From Paenibacillus sp. J2TS4 (GTDB lineage Bacteria > Bacillota > Bacilli > Paenibacillales > NBRC-103111): a DNA stretch of 64,000 bases. This document shows positions 24,809 to 33,639 of this stretch, piece by piece. The position numbers were made by a program, and so were the translations under genes. The stretch spans positions 682,001-746,000 of the forward strand of contig NZ_BOSH01000001.1 in the NCBI RefSeq assembly GCF_018403245.1. The letters are read 5' to 3'. Within the stretch, counting starts at the first letter, position 1. Each line of letters begins with the position of its first letter. The notes under the pieces were generated by a model. The model was not told the DNA's origin and made no database searches. It saw nothing but the letters and a program-made list of their open reading frames with translations.

Positions 24809-27612
24809 GAAGCATGCTGACTCCTTCCCTCGTGTGGCGTATGGCGTGGCGGTACCTGTGGACCCAGCCCCGCCAAACGCTGCTGACTGTGCTGGGCGGC
24901 TGCATCGGAGCTGCATTGATCATGGCAACCGTTGTCTTTTTTCAATCGTTTGATGAAAGTGGAAACCGCTGGCTGAAACAGCATTATGGTCCGATTGATT
25001 GGGAATTGAAGCCTCCGGCAGGAACCCAACATTTCACGCAAGAGGAAGTGCAGGCAATTGCCGAACGGTTACAGCCATACAATGTACAGCTACTGCCTGC
25101 TGTTATTTTTGAAACAAGCGTCAGCAAAGTCGACGGTCAGCTGCAGCCCGTGCAGACAGGTTTACGCTATTTGGCCATAGGAGTCGACTTTGCTCAAGCC
25201 GCTGAATTTGATCCCGATCATCCGCTTTGGGAGCTGTCTTTGTCTGCCGATCAAGTTATACTATCCGAAGCGATTGCGAAGCCACTCGGTCTCGTCGAGG
25301 GCGATACGGTGGCGATCCCTGATAAACGCGGAAACTCTCAACTTTTTCAAGTGAAGAAAATCGTCAAAGAAAAAGGCATGACCGGTTATAGGGGCCTATT
25401 CGCTGCCGAAGGAACCCTCATTATGGGAATCCGCCAGGCCCGAAATTTAAGCGCTACTCTTGACGGAGCCTTCACCTCCATCCTGGCTGGCCGGGAAGAT
25501 TATGCATTAGCAGAACAATCGGCCGTACGCTTTCCGACCCCGCTGCCGTTGTTCGATCTGCATGAGCAGAAAGTAGCGGATGAAAACCAGGTAAACAAAA
25601 TGAAACAGCGGCATGGGGCTATTTTTATCATTTGCAGCATAACCGCTATTTTGGCCGGAGCCTTGCTGATGATCCAAATTCTGCAAATGCTGGTCTATTC
25701 ACGCAAGGAGTCCATAGCTCTGCTGCGTGCTCTCGGCTTTCAAAACAGACAAGTAAGAGCCATTTTTTTCATCGAAACGACATTAATCAACTTATTAAGT
25801 ACGGGCGTAGGTATTGTGCTGGGAATACCGCTGGGCTTCGGCGTCATTCGTCTGTTTGAATGGTTTAATCAGGACCTGCTCTACGCCTATGGTGCAAACT
25901 CAATTCCTATTATGCCTTATGTATCTTTTGGCGGTATTGCCCTGTCTTGCGCTGCGGTTCTCGGGTTATTAACAGTTATCTCATTCGTCGCTTGTTACCG
26001 GATGGGCAAAATGAACATCGTACTTGCTTTGCGGGGGGATCAAGATCCGGAGAAAACAGGCGGCGGACAGTGGATTCGCAAGGGGCTGCGGATCGTGCTG
26101 ACGGTTTGTGCTGCGATTATGGTGTGCGGCCATTTTATTCAATTTTTCAGCGGGAAAAGTTTAGAGATCATGATAACCAATACAGGATTTGTACCGCACC
26201 GATCGTTGTCTGTCTTAGCTTTATGGTTTGGGGCTTCAGTATCGATGCTGTATTTGGTCGTTCAGGGGCTGCCCTATATCCAGAAAGGGCTAAAACCGCT
26301 TTTAACCCGGATCGGTATAGGAGATGCGGCTCAAATATTGGCGTTCCGTTATCCGGCAGGAAATTATCGGCGCACGTTTATTGTCACGCTGTTATTTAGC
26401 TGCTGTTTCATGGTCCTAGTACTCATCTTGATCGTCACCCAGCACAACTATCGGGATATCAGCCAGAAATCGTATTCGATTCTCGGTTATCCTGCTTATA
26501 TCAAGTACTATAGTGAGCAGGAGAAGCAGCAGATCTTAGCTGGTTTACAGCAGGACCCCGAATTGGCAGAGGCCGCTCAAAATCCGCCGGTGATGGAACC
26601 TTATATGCTTGGATTCGAGCCGAACGATGTCTTTCTGGATTTACAGCAGTTGAATTTGACGGTGCCAAGCGAGGCCTTTCTCGCGCATGGGGCACCCAAG
26701 CTGTCACAGCGTTCCCCGGCATTCGCTTCTGATGAAGAAGCCTGGGCGGCTGTGCTAAGCAACCCCCAGGCCGTTATTCTGGATCATAAATACAGCTACG
26801 AGATGAGTACCGCCCTCTCAAGGGAGCTGAATGTGGGCGATCATTTGACGCTTAACGTGTACAATAAACCGGCAGAACCTAACACACCTGATTTCGGAAA
26901 GCCTCGAAAAGTTGTCGATGCGATCGACATCGACATTATTGGCTTCGCCGATACTTCTACGGGGATGGAATTTTATAATGTCATGTTTGTCCATCCGCAA
27001 ATTTACGACCAATTGAAAGAGCATGGATATCGTTGGGAGTATTTAAAGGAATCAGGGTATGTTCTGTTGTCTTTGCCCTCTAACGATCTTCGCGATCTGC
27101 GCAAAATCGAACAGCGCCTCGCCGCACAAGGGATCAAAGGCTTCTATTCGCCTGGGATTTCCAAGGCCGGAGAAGACATGAATATGATCCAAATGCTCTG
27201 GATTTTCATCGGATTTATGACCTTGGTGACTTTGAATATCGGTTTAGCCGGATTAGCGATCCTTCAATACCGCGCAGTTCAGGAACGAGCCAAGACCTTA
27301 GCGATGATGCGCTGTATTGGGCTTAGCATCCGACTGATTCGACAAATGCTGCTGCTGGAAGGAACAACGATCAGTTGGCTGGGTCTCTTGAATGGCTGCC
27401 TGTTCGGCTCCATCGGCGGTTACACGATCGTAAGATTGGCCGAATTGACTAAGCCGCCTACCTCGCCAGCCCTGTCATTTGATTATCCATGGGAGATCAT
27501 CCTGCCCATTATCGGCACTTTAATGCTGATCGCTTTTCTGCTGAATCTGGCTCCTTCGCGAAAGATCACACGCTTATCTCCAGGGGAGGCCATTCGTTCG
27601 GCGAGCGAATAA
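24805..27612 (+). CDS. Large FtsX-like ABC permease, two FtsX domains
   Basis: A 935-residue permease. One helix lies near residues 25-45, then a long extracellular MacB-type domain, a first FtsX triplet of helices (about 270-400), a central pair of helices, a second extracellular domain (about 560-780), and a second FtsX triplet (about 795-925) containing MMRCIGLSIRLIRQMLLLEG. Two complete halves in one chain mean one polypeptide may supply the whole membrane part. With the ATPase it forms an exporter or envelope-stress device; the substrate is unknown. Confidence 0.92.
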   Translation: MRSMLTPSLVWRMAWRYLWTQPRQTLLTVLGGCIGAALIMATVVFFQSFDESGNRWLKQHYGPIDWELKPPAGTQHFTQEEVQAIAERLQPYNVQLLPAVIFETSVSKVDGQLQPVQTGLRYLAIGVDFAQAAEFDPDHPLWELSLSADQVILSEAIAKPLGLVEGDTVAIPDKRGNSQLFQVKKIVKEKGMTGYRGLFAAEGTLIMGIRQARNLSATLDGAFTSILAGREDYALAEQSAVRFPTPLPLFDLHEQKVADENQVNKMKQRHGAIFIICSITAILAGALLMIQILQMLVYSRKESIALLRALGFQNRQVRAIFFIETTLINLLSTGVGIVLGIPLGFGVIRLFEWFNQDLLYAYGANSIPIMPYVSFGGIALSCAAVLGLLTVISFVACYRMGKMNIVLALRGDQDPEKTGGGQWIRKGLRIVLTVCAAIMVCGHFIQFFSGKSLEIMITNTGFVPHRSLSVLALWFGASVSMLYLVVQGLPYIQKGLKPLLTRIGIGDAAQILAFRYPAGNYRRTFIVTLLFSCCFMVLVLILIVTQHNYRDISQKSYSILGYPAYIKYYSEQEKQQILAGLQQDPELAEAAQNPPVMEPYMLGFEPNDVFLDLQQLNLTVPSEAFLAHGAPKLSQRSPAFASDEEAWAAVLSNPQAVILDHKYSYEMSTALSRELNVGDHLTLNVYNKPAEPNTPDFGKPRKVVDAIDIDIIGFADTSTGMEFYNVMFVHPQIYDQLKEHGYRWEYLKESGYVLLSLPSNDLRDLRKIEQRLAAQGIKGFYSPGISKAGEDMNMIQMLWIFIGFMTLVTLNIGLAGLAILQYRAVQERAKTLAMMRCIGLSIRLIRQMLLLEGTTISWLGLLNGCLFGSIGGYTIVRLAELTKPPTSPALSFDYPWEIILPIIGTLMLIAFLLNLAPSRKITRLSPGEAIRSASE

Positions 27613-27835
27613 CGATGACGAATGTTTGAACCTTGCGGGTCGGGATGATTGGATTTCACTCGAATTTGAACTGGACTTGGAGGAAGCGGAACTGCATTTC
27701 ATGTTCTATTCAGTTAACGATAAAGAAAGGACGGAGGAAATTCCGCTTCTTCCTTAGGGGTTTGTTCCGGTGAAACGAGGGCAGCGCGAAATTCATCTGT
27801 CGGACCGAATCTGGGGAAAGCGGAAGCAAAAGATG
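27613..27835 (+). other. Gap with a possible coding remnant
   Basis: There is no complete gene. One frame (about 27628-27756) reads as a plausible acidic protein end, with LNLAGRDDWISLEFE then LDLEEAELHFMFYSV and a TAG stop, but it has no start codon or ribosome site. It could be the 3' remnant of a lost gene. The rest shows nothing recognisable. Confidence 0.3.
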
Positions 27836-27866
27836 AACGGACAGGGGCATGCAGCTCCTGTCCGTT
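27836..27866 (-). terminator. Terminator of the uracil permease gene
   Basis: AACGGACAGG (27836-27845) pairs with CCTGTCCGTT (27857-27866). On the minus strand it is followed by TCATCTTTTGC, a modest T-tract. Confidence 0.6.
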
Positions 27867-27903
27867 AGTCTATTAATCGACTTGCCTTAAGGCGATTCGT
27901 TTA

Positions 27904-29181
27904 TTATTCCCGATCGTTAGACAGCTTCAGGACTTCCAGCAAGCGGAGGAACAAGCTGAGCAGAATCGCTACGATGGTCGCGAGCGCCATACCCTTCAGC
28001 TCGAAATTCCCCCATTTGAAGGCTGCTCCGCTAATTCCAATGACGAGTACAATGGTTGTCAGAATCAGATTGACCGGTTTCGAATAATCGACCTTGGACT
28101 CGACCAGCATCCGGATGCCCGACGCCCCGATGACTCCGAACAGCAGGAGGGAAATGCCGCCCATGACCGGTTCCGGGATAGTCATGATGAGTGTGGACAG
28201 CTTGCCTGAGAAGGACAGGATAATGGCGAAAACCGCCGCACCGCCGATGACGAATACTGAATACACCCGGGTGAGAGCGAGCACACCGATATTTTCTCCG
28301 TAAGTCGTGTTTGGTGTCGAGCCTACGAAACCGGAGATGATCGTTGAGATCCCGTTTCCAAGCAGCGATCGATCGAGTCCGGGCTCCTTGGTTAAATCTT
28401 TGCCAACGATGTTGCCGGTTACGATCAGGTGGCCGATGTGCTCAGCGATAACGACCAGCGATACGGGCAAGATAACGGCTATACTGGCCCAATCCCACTT
28501 GGGGGTATAAAATGTAGGCGCAGCAATCAAGCTCGCCGCATGCACTTTGCCGAATTCGACAAGACCGAGCCGATACGCTACGAAATAGCCGACGATAATT
28601 CCGATCAGAATCGGAATTATCTTCAGGAAGCCGCGGAAGAGAACGTTGCCGAGCACAGCGACCAGCAGCGTCACCATCGAAGCGGTGACCACTTTGGGAT
28701 CGATGCTCCATGCGGACGATGGAATATCTTCGGGCTTGATCAGTCCGGCCATCCGCGCGGCCGTCGGAACAAGCTCAAGACCGATAACGGCCACGATTGC
28801 ACCCATGGCGGCAGGGGGAAAGACGACATCAATCCAGCTGGTGCCGACCTTGCGAATTAGAAGTGCGACAAGCGAGAAGATGACTCCCGTTATGATGAAT
28901 CCTCCCAACGCCATCTCATAAGACCCGTTGTTGTTCAGAATGACGAATACGGGAGACAGGAACGCAAAGCTGGAACCGAGGTAAGCGGGGATTTGCCCTT
29001 TACAAATGAACAGATACAGCAAAGTGCCTATTCCGTTCATCAGTAGAATAGTGGCCGGATCGACCTTGAACAGGATCGGGACCAGCACGGTCGAGCCGAA
29101 CATCGCGAACAGATGCTGCAGGCTCAACGGTATGCTTTTGATGAGGGGTGGACGCTCGTCCACTCGGATCATGCGCTGCAA
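27904..29181 (-). CDS. uraA: UraA-type uracil/nucleobase permease
   Basis: A 425-residue NCS2-family symporter for uracil or a related base. Visible marks include SLQHLFAMFGSTVLVPILF at the N-terminus, AYLGSSFAFLSP in helix 3 and VIAEHIGHL with the key Glu near residue 245, as in UraA. About 14 hydrophobic segments are present. The TTG start at 29181 has AAAGGAGG seven bases upstream; the nearer ATG opens another frame. No PyrR-type attenuator was seen upstream. Confidence 0.9.
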   Translation of the reverse strand: MQRMIRVDERPPLIKSIPLSLQHLFAMFGSTVLVPILFKVDPATILLMNGIGTLLYLFICKGQIPAYLGSSFAFLSPVFVILNNNGSYEMALGGFIITGVIFSLVALLIRKVGTSWIDVVFPPAAMGAIVAVIGLELVPTAARMAGLIKPEDIPSSAWSIDPKVVTASMVTLLVAVLGNVLFRGFLKIIPILIGIIVGYFVAYRLGLVEFGKVHAASLIAAPTFYTPKWDWASIAVILPVSLVVIAEHIGHLIVTGNIVGKDLTKEPGLDRSLLGNGISTIISGFVGSTPNTTYGENIGVLALTRVYSVFVIGGAAVFAIILSFSGKLSTLIMTIPEPVMGGISLLLFGVIGASGIRMLVESKVDYSKPVNLILTTIVLVIGISGAAFKWGNFELKGMALATIVAILLSLFLRLLEVLKLSNDRE

Positions 29182-29357
29182 GAGACATCCTCCTTTTAAT
29201 TTTCGATAGGAATAATTAGGCTCATACTAAAAGCCCCTCGAATATATTATCAGAACGGAGGCCGGTTGACATTAGTTTTTTCTCCATTATGGAAATTTTA
29301 GCGGTAAGGCTCTTATCCTTCATAATCAAAAGGGGACTTTATATACGACCTCGCCAG

Positions 29358-30014
29358 TTAATCTTGACGGGTAGTCCAACGGATGGAATTAGTGATCAGG
29401 CGGATCATATTCGGATTAGCCCATGTTTCTGCTGTATGCCCGGGAGTCAGGACACAGACTCGGCCTTTGCCATACGGGTGGGCCCAGACCGCGGGCGCCT
29501 TCTCGCCATTCTCTGCAACCAGCTCTGCTAAAATAGCCGTATCTGCATCTCCATCAATAAAATACTGTTCATCCGTGATTTCCCAATCGGAGATTCCGGA
29601 GGTGACGGGGTGGTTTTCGGAATCCGTCATCTGGACCAGCAGCTTGTCGGTTCCGGGCGGATGGTGGGTGAACGTTCCTTTGACCAGCTTGCGGTAAGTC
29701 CCGTCCTTCGGGTATTGGGCCAACCCGGAATGGATCGCTATCAATCCTCCTCCTTGGTTTACGTAGCTCGCTAATTGCTGCTGACGCTCTTCCGGGCACC
29801 AGAGTCGGTCTGTTCTTATCCCATTCTCTACAAGCAGCGCGTCGCGGCCAATGACAATACCGTCGAACGAATTTAAGCGATCCCACGGAAATTGCTCTAC
29901 GTCAGTCGATATTTCCAGATCGCAAGGGACGGAATCGGCCGAAGCCGTCAAAGGAGCGCGGGATCGTTCCGCAGGATGATAGCGGTCTTCAAGCAAAGCA
30001 AATAGTTTAATCAT
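29358..30014 (-). CDS. ThuA-domain protein
   Basis: A 218-residue protein of the ThuA family, a class-I-glutamine-amidotransferase-like fold linked to trehalose and other sugar use in rhizobia. Family marks include FDGIVIGRDALL, a GGGLIAIHSGLAQYP segment near residue 92, TFTHHPPGTDKL near 118, and the C-terminal GKGRVCVLTPGHTAETW. The biochemical activity of the family is not settled. The ATG follows AGAAGGAAC. It may relate to sugar metabolism in the same accessory block. Confidence 0.85.
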   Translation of the reverse strand: MIKLFALLEDRYHPAERSRAPLTASADSVPCDLEISTDVEQFPWDRLNSFDGIVIGRDALLVENGIRTDRLWCPEERQQQLASYVNQGGGLIAIHSGLAQYPKDGTYRKLVKGTFTHHPPGTDKLLVQMTDSENHPVTSGISDWEITDEQYFIDGDADTAILAELVAENGEKAPAVWAHPYGKGRVCVLTPGHTAETWANPNMIRLITNSIRWTTRQD

Positions 30015-30129
30015 TTCGGTTCCTTCTTTCGTCTAATTTTTGGATAAAAATCCTGTATAAATAATATTTAACTAATATAAAGGAATAACAGCCTGTCTAC
30101 ACTGTTGGCTTCCTTATAAATGGAATGGT

Positions 30130-30176
30130 AGGGCACATTCCTTCGGAACGGAATGACCGCTTCCTTTAGTGCCACA
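30130..30176. repeat. Partial copy B of the dispersed repeat
   Basis: 30132-30174 repeats the right part of element A (19211-19254) with a handful of changes: a near-palindrome ATTCCTTCGGAACGGAAT, then CTTTAGTGCC. The matching left end is not recognisable. The surrounding gap (30015-30266) has no gene. Confidence 0.6.
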
Positions 30177-30266
30177 CAGATAGCCTAATAATACAATAAA
30201 TAGTTGGGCTCGGGAACCTGTGCACAGCCGATCCCATCGAGCAATCGGGGAGTTTCGACACGTTTC

Positions 30267-30295
30267 TTGACGGGATGCCTATTGAGGTTCATAAT
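30267..30295 (+). promoter_or_regulatory. relA promoter
   Basis: TTGACG (30267-30272), 17-bp spacer, CATAAT (30290-30295), predicting a leader of about 28 nt. Confidence 0.65.
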
Positions 30296-30329
30296 GGATT
30301 AAAATCATCGAAACGGAAAGGGTTTAGGA

Positions 30330-32504
30330 ATGGGGATCGAGCTGTTACTTGAGAAGGCATCAACCTATTTAAAAAATAGCGACCTGAACAAGATACAAGA
30401 GGCCTATGAATTTGCCGAACAGGCTCATCACGGTCAGGTAAGAAAATCGGGAGAGCCTTATATCCTGCATCCGCTTGCGGTAGCCGAAATCTTGGTAAAG
30501 ATGCAGATGGATGCAACCTCAATCATCGCCGCTCTTCTTCATGACGTTGTGGAGGATACGAGCGTTTCATTAGATATGCTTCGGGATAAGTTTGGAAATA
30601 CATGCGCTATGCTGGTGGACGGCTTAACCAAGCTGGAAAAGATTCAGTTCAAGTCCAAGCAGGAGCAGCAGAACGAAAATTACCGCAAAATGTTTGTCGC
30701 CATGGCTCAGGACATCCGCGTGATTCTTATTAAGCTGGCCGATCGGCTTCATAATATGCGGACGTTGAAATTTCAATCTGAGGAGGCCCAGCGGCGGATT
30801 GCAGATGAAACCCTCGAAATCTTCTGTCCGATTGCCCATCGGCTAGGGATTTCTGCCATTAAGTGGGAGATGGAAGATATAGCTCTCCGTTACCTGAATC
30901 CTCAGCAGTACTACCGGATCGCGAACCTGATGCAGAAGAAGAGAACAGAGCGAGAGCGGTATATTCAGGATGTCATCGTTAGAATTAAAGAGAAAGTGTC
31001 CGAAATGGGCATCGAAAGCGATATATCGGGACGTCCCAAGCATATTTACAGTATTTATAAAAAGATGACCTCGCGCAGCAAGCAATTCAATGAAATCTAC
31101 GATCTGCTGGCCATTCGAATCATCGTTGACAACATCAAGGATTGTTACGCCACGTTGGGGATCATCCATACTTTGTGGAAGCCGATGCCCGGCCGGTTCA
31201 AGGATTATATTGCGATGCCCAAGGCCAATATGTATCAATCACTGCATACGACGGTTATCGGTCCCAAGGGAGAGCCGTTGGAGGTTCAGATCCGGACGTG
31301 GGAAATGCACCAGACGTCCGAATATGGAATTGCCGCCCATTGGGCTTATAAGGAAGGCTCCGCCGTTCCTTCCGGCAGTTTTGGCGAGAAGATGAATTGG
31401 TTCCGGGAGATTCTGGAGCTGCAGAACGAAGCCCGCGATGCTTCGGAATTTATGGAATCGTTGAAGATGGATTTCTTCAGCGACCTTGTATTTGTATTCA
31501 CCCCTAAGGGAGAGGTTATTGAGCTCCCGGCCGGTTCGGTCCCGCTCGATTTTGCCTATCGCATTCACACCGAGGTAGGAAATCGGACGATCGGGGCGAA
31601 GATCAATGGGCGGATCGTTCCGCTCGACTACAGGCTCAACAACGGGGACATTGTAGAAATTTTGACCTCCAAGCATTCTTACGGACCGAGTCAGGATTGG
31701 CTTAAGATTGCGAAATCGTCCCATACGAAGAGTAAAATCAAGCAATGGTTCAAGAAGGAAAAGCGGGAGGAAAATATCAATAAAGGGCGCGAGGCGATAG
31801 AACGGGAATTAAAACGGCTCGCCATAGACCCTGCAGTGTGGATGACGGACGATAAGATGCTGGAGGTTGCGGGGAAGTTTAATTTTAACGACATTGAGGA
31901 CATGCTGTCGGCGATCGGATTCGGGGGAATTACCGCGGCCCAAATCGTTACCCGGCTGACCGAGAAATTACGCAAGGAAGAGAGCGCCCCTCTTCAGTTA
32001 ACCCATGAAATCAAGGAAGTCAAATCAGCTCCCGAGAAGAAAAACCGGCCTACGCATGGGGTGCGGGTTAAAGGAGTGGACAACCTTCTCGTTCGTTTTG
32101 CCCGCTGCTGCAACCCGGTTCCCGGAGACGATATCGTAGGGTATATTACCCGAGGTCGCGGGGTATCGGTTCATCGAACCGACTGCAGCAATATTCCTGC
32201 TCCGGAAGGGGAAGAGGGGAACCGGATAATAGAGATCGAATGGGAGGACTCCGTCGAGGCCAATTACAGTGTGGAGATCGAAATTACCGGTCACGATCGG
32301 CCTGGTTTGCTGAATGAGGTGCTGCAGGCGGTCTCCGAAAGCAAGACCGTCATCTCTGCGGTTTCCGGCCGTTCGGACAAGAACAAAATGGCGCTCATCC
32401 ACATGACGATTCTGATCCGAAATATAGATCACCTTCATTCTGTCGTTGAAAAAATCAAACGGATCAAGGACATTTATTCCGTTCAACGGATTATGCAGTC
32501 GTAG
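30330..32504 (+). CDS. relA: Bifunctional (p)ppGpp synthetase/hydrolase
   Basis: A 724-residue Rel enzyme that makes and degrades the stringent-response alarmone. The hydrolase domain keeps RKSGEPYILHP and H71-D72 in LLHDVVEDT. The synthetase has AMPKANMYQSLHTTV and EVQIRTWEMHQTSEYG. A TGS domain is near 385-450, the conserved VRFARCCNPVPGD segment near 590, and an ACT domain at the C-terminus (about 650-724). Both activities look intact. The ribosome site is weak (AAAGGG, 14 bases). It is followed by dtd as in B. subtilis, but separated from apt. Confidence 0.97.
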   Translation: MGIELLLEKASTYLKNSDLNKIQEAYEFAEQAHHGQVRKSGEPYILHPLAVAEILVKMQMDATSIIAALLHDVVEDTSVSLDMLRDKFGNTCAMLVDGLTKLEKIQFKSKQEQQNENYRKMFVAMAQDIRVILIKLADRLHNMRTLKFQSEEAQRRIADETLEIFCPIAHRLGISAIKWEMEDIALRYLNPQQYYRIANLMQKKRTERERYIQDVIVRIKEKVSEMGIESDISGRPKHIYSIYKKMTSRSKQFNEIYDLLAIRIIVDNIKDCYATLGIIHTLWKPMPGRFKDYIAMPKANMYQSLHTTVIGPKGEPLEVQIRTWEMHQTSEYGIAAHWAYKEGSAVPSGSFGEKMNWFREILELQNEARDASEFMESLKMDFFSDLVFVFTPKGEVIELPAGSVPLDFAYRIHTEVGNRTIGAKINGRIVPLDYRLNNGDIVEILTSKHSYGPSQDWLKIAKSSHTKSKIKQWFKKEKREENINKGREAIERELKRLAIDPAVWMTDDKMLEVAGKFNFNDIEDMLSAIGFGGITAAQIVTRLTEKLRKEESAPLQLTHEIKEVKSAPEKKNRPTHGVRVKGVDNLLVRFARCCNPVPGDDIVGYITRGRGVSVHRTDCSNIPAPEGEEGNRIIEIEWEDSVEANYSVEIEITGHDRPGLLNEVLQAVSESKTVISAVSGRSDKNKMALIHMTILIRNIDHLHSVVEKIKRIKDIYSVQRIMQS

Positions 32505-32531
32505 ACTACTCGTAAGAAAAGAGGCATAGAC

Positions 32532-32975
32532 GTGAAAATAGTAGTACAGCGCAGTAAAGAGGCTTCAGTCACCGTGGACGGGGAAATCGTGGGAAGCATC
32601 GGCCGGGGTCTCGTTCTGCTGGTCGGAATAACTCATGATGATACCGAAGAGGACGCCCGCTATGCGGCGGACAAAATAGCCGGGCTGCGAATATTCGAAG
32701 ATGAAGAAGGCCGGATGAATCATTCGGTGACCGATACGGGCGGACAAATCTTATCTATCTCTCAATTTACGTTATACGGAGATTGTCGCAAAGGGAGAAG
32801 GCCTAATTTTATGGCCGCTGCCCGTCCGGAACAGGCGGAACCGCTGTATAACAAGTTAAATGAACTGCTGCGAGACAAAGGCTTGACCGTCGAAACCGGT
32901 CGATTCGGTGAAATGATGGACGTCCAATTAGTTAATTGGGGTCCTGTTACTTTTATTGTGGATAGTAAGCTATAG
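32532..32975 (+). CDS. dtd: D-aminoacyl-tRNA deacylase
   Basis: A 147-residue enzyme that hydrolyses D-aminoacyl-tRNAs in proofreading. It contains the [17 protein letters not shown] segment with the active-site SQxT motif near residue 77 and the cross-subunit GPVTF motif near 137. The start is GTG at 32532, 27 bases after relA, which implies co-transcription. Confidence 0.96.
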   Translation: MKIVVQRSKEASVTVDGEIVGSIGRGLVLLVGITHDDTEEDARYAADKIAGLRIFEDEEGRMNHSVTDTGGQILSISQFTLYGDCRKGRRPNFMAAARPEQAEPLYNKLNELLRDKGLTVETGRFGEMMDVQLVNWGPVTFIVDSKL

Positions 32976-32988
32976 AGTCGTTGCCGCA

Positions 32989-33012
32989 AGGACCCCGGGG
33001 TCCCTTTTTTTA
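32989..33012 (+). terminator. relA-dtd terminator
   Basis: GGACC-CCGG-GGTCC hairpin (32990-33003), then CTTTTTTT. Confidence 0.88.
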
Positions 33013-33147
33013 AATTGCGTGTCAAGGACGCCGCAGGCGTTTATTATTACTTTTGCAGGTAAGGGTTTCGTTGGCAGAGTATTTATTTAGCAAGCGGGAA
33101 TATTAAACGACATAAACATTGACTTCGGGTCAAAAGGAGATGTCTGC

Positions 33148-33321
33148 GTGCGCCGTTCTGTCAAGGAAGAGATAGTGCTCCTCTCTCAGATGACGAGCTT
33201 CCCCGTTCCTTATCACGAGGCGATATCTTCCTTGTCTCTTAACGGGTCGTCCGAGGACAAGCCATCCTGTAATTCAGCTTCAGAGACAATGAAGTGGGTT
33301 CCGCGTAAAATCATTCGATAA
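33148..33321 (+). CDS. Small hypothetical protein (57 residues)
   Basis: A 57-codon frame starting at GTG 33148 with a very good AAAAGGAG site 8 bases upstream. It begins MRRSVKEEIVLLSQM and ends VPRKIIR. It is hydrophilic, with no signal peptide or membrane segment and no family I recognise. It may be a real small gene or the start of a gene disrupted when the nearby insertion element arrived. It is too short for the usual ORF cut-off. Confidence 0.4.
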   Translation: MRRSVKEEIVLLSQMTSFPVPYHEAISSLSLNGSSEDKPSCNSASETMKWVPRKIIR

Positions 33322-33337
33322 AAAATTAAAAGCATAC

Positions 33338-33430
33338 TATAATGAGTGATATGGAAACGGTGTGAAGAACATGCCGCTTTGATTCTAATGGAAACCAGCA
33401 CTTGGTTTCGTGATCAAAGCGGCTTTTTAA
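33338..33430 (+). ncRNA. Promoter plus strong terminator with no gene between
   Basis: A TATAAT at 33338-33343 is followed within about 30 bases by a long hairpin: GCCGCTTTGAT near 33376-33386 pairs with ATCAAAGCGGC near 33413-33423, with an inner stem GAAACCA/TGGTTTC, and then TTTTT. The predicted transcript is about 80 nt. It could be a small RNA or an attenuated leader whose gene has been lost. The -35 is weak (TTCGAT). Confidence 0.45.
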
Positions 33431-33467
33431 TTTGGAAAATGATCTTGAAATGAAGGGAGAGTTACGA

Positions 33468-33530
33468 TTGAGCAGTTTTGAGGCGAGAATGAACGAGTGG
33501 CTATCATTCACTCGGTTGGGCCGAAGTTGA
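33468..33530 (+). other. Twenty-codon frame with good ribosome site, probably a gene remnant
   Basis: TTG at 33468, after AAGGGAGAG, opens MSSFEARMNEWLSFTRLGRS and then a stop. It looks like the natural start of a longer protein cut short, about 100 bases before the insertion-element remnant. Confidence 0.3.
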
Positions 33531-33639
33531 AACTTTGCGGTTTGCACGCGGAATCATGCGGCCTTTTACTTCAGGCGGATTGGCGTCGCATTTAAAACGA
33601 TTCCGACAGACAGGCTAGACGTATATTAGACAAGCTTGT

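Noticed and set aside
21960..27612. BceRS-BceAB-type bacitracin module
   Set aside because: The kinase has a large extracellular sensor and the permease has two FtsX domains plus two large external domains, unlike the Bce layout.
29000..29188. Frame starting at the ATG next to the uraA ribosome site
   Set aside because: It is a shadow of the uracil permease frame; the protein has no natural features, while the TTG-started frame is a full UraA.
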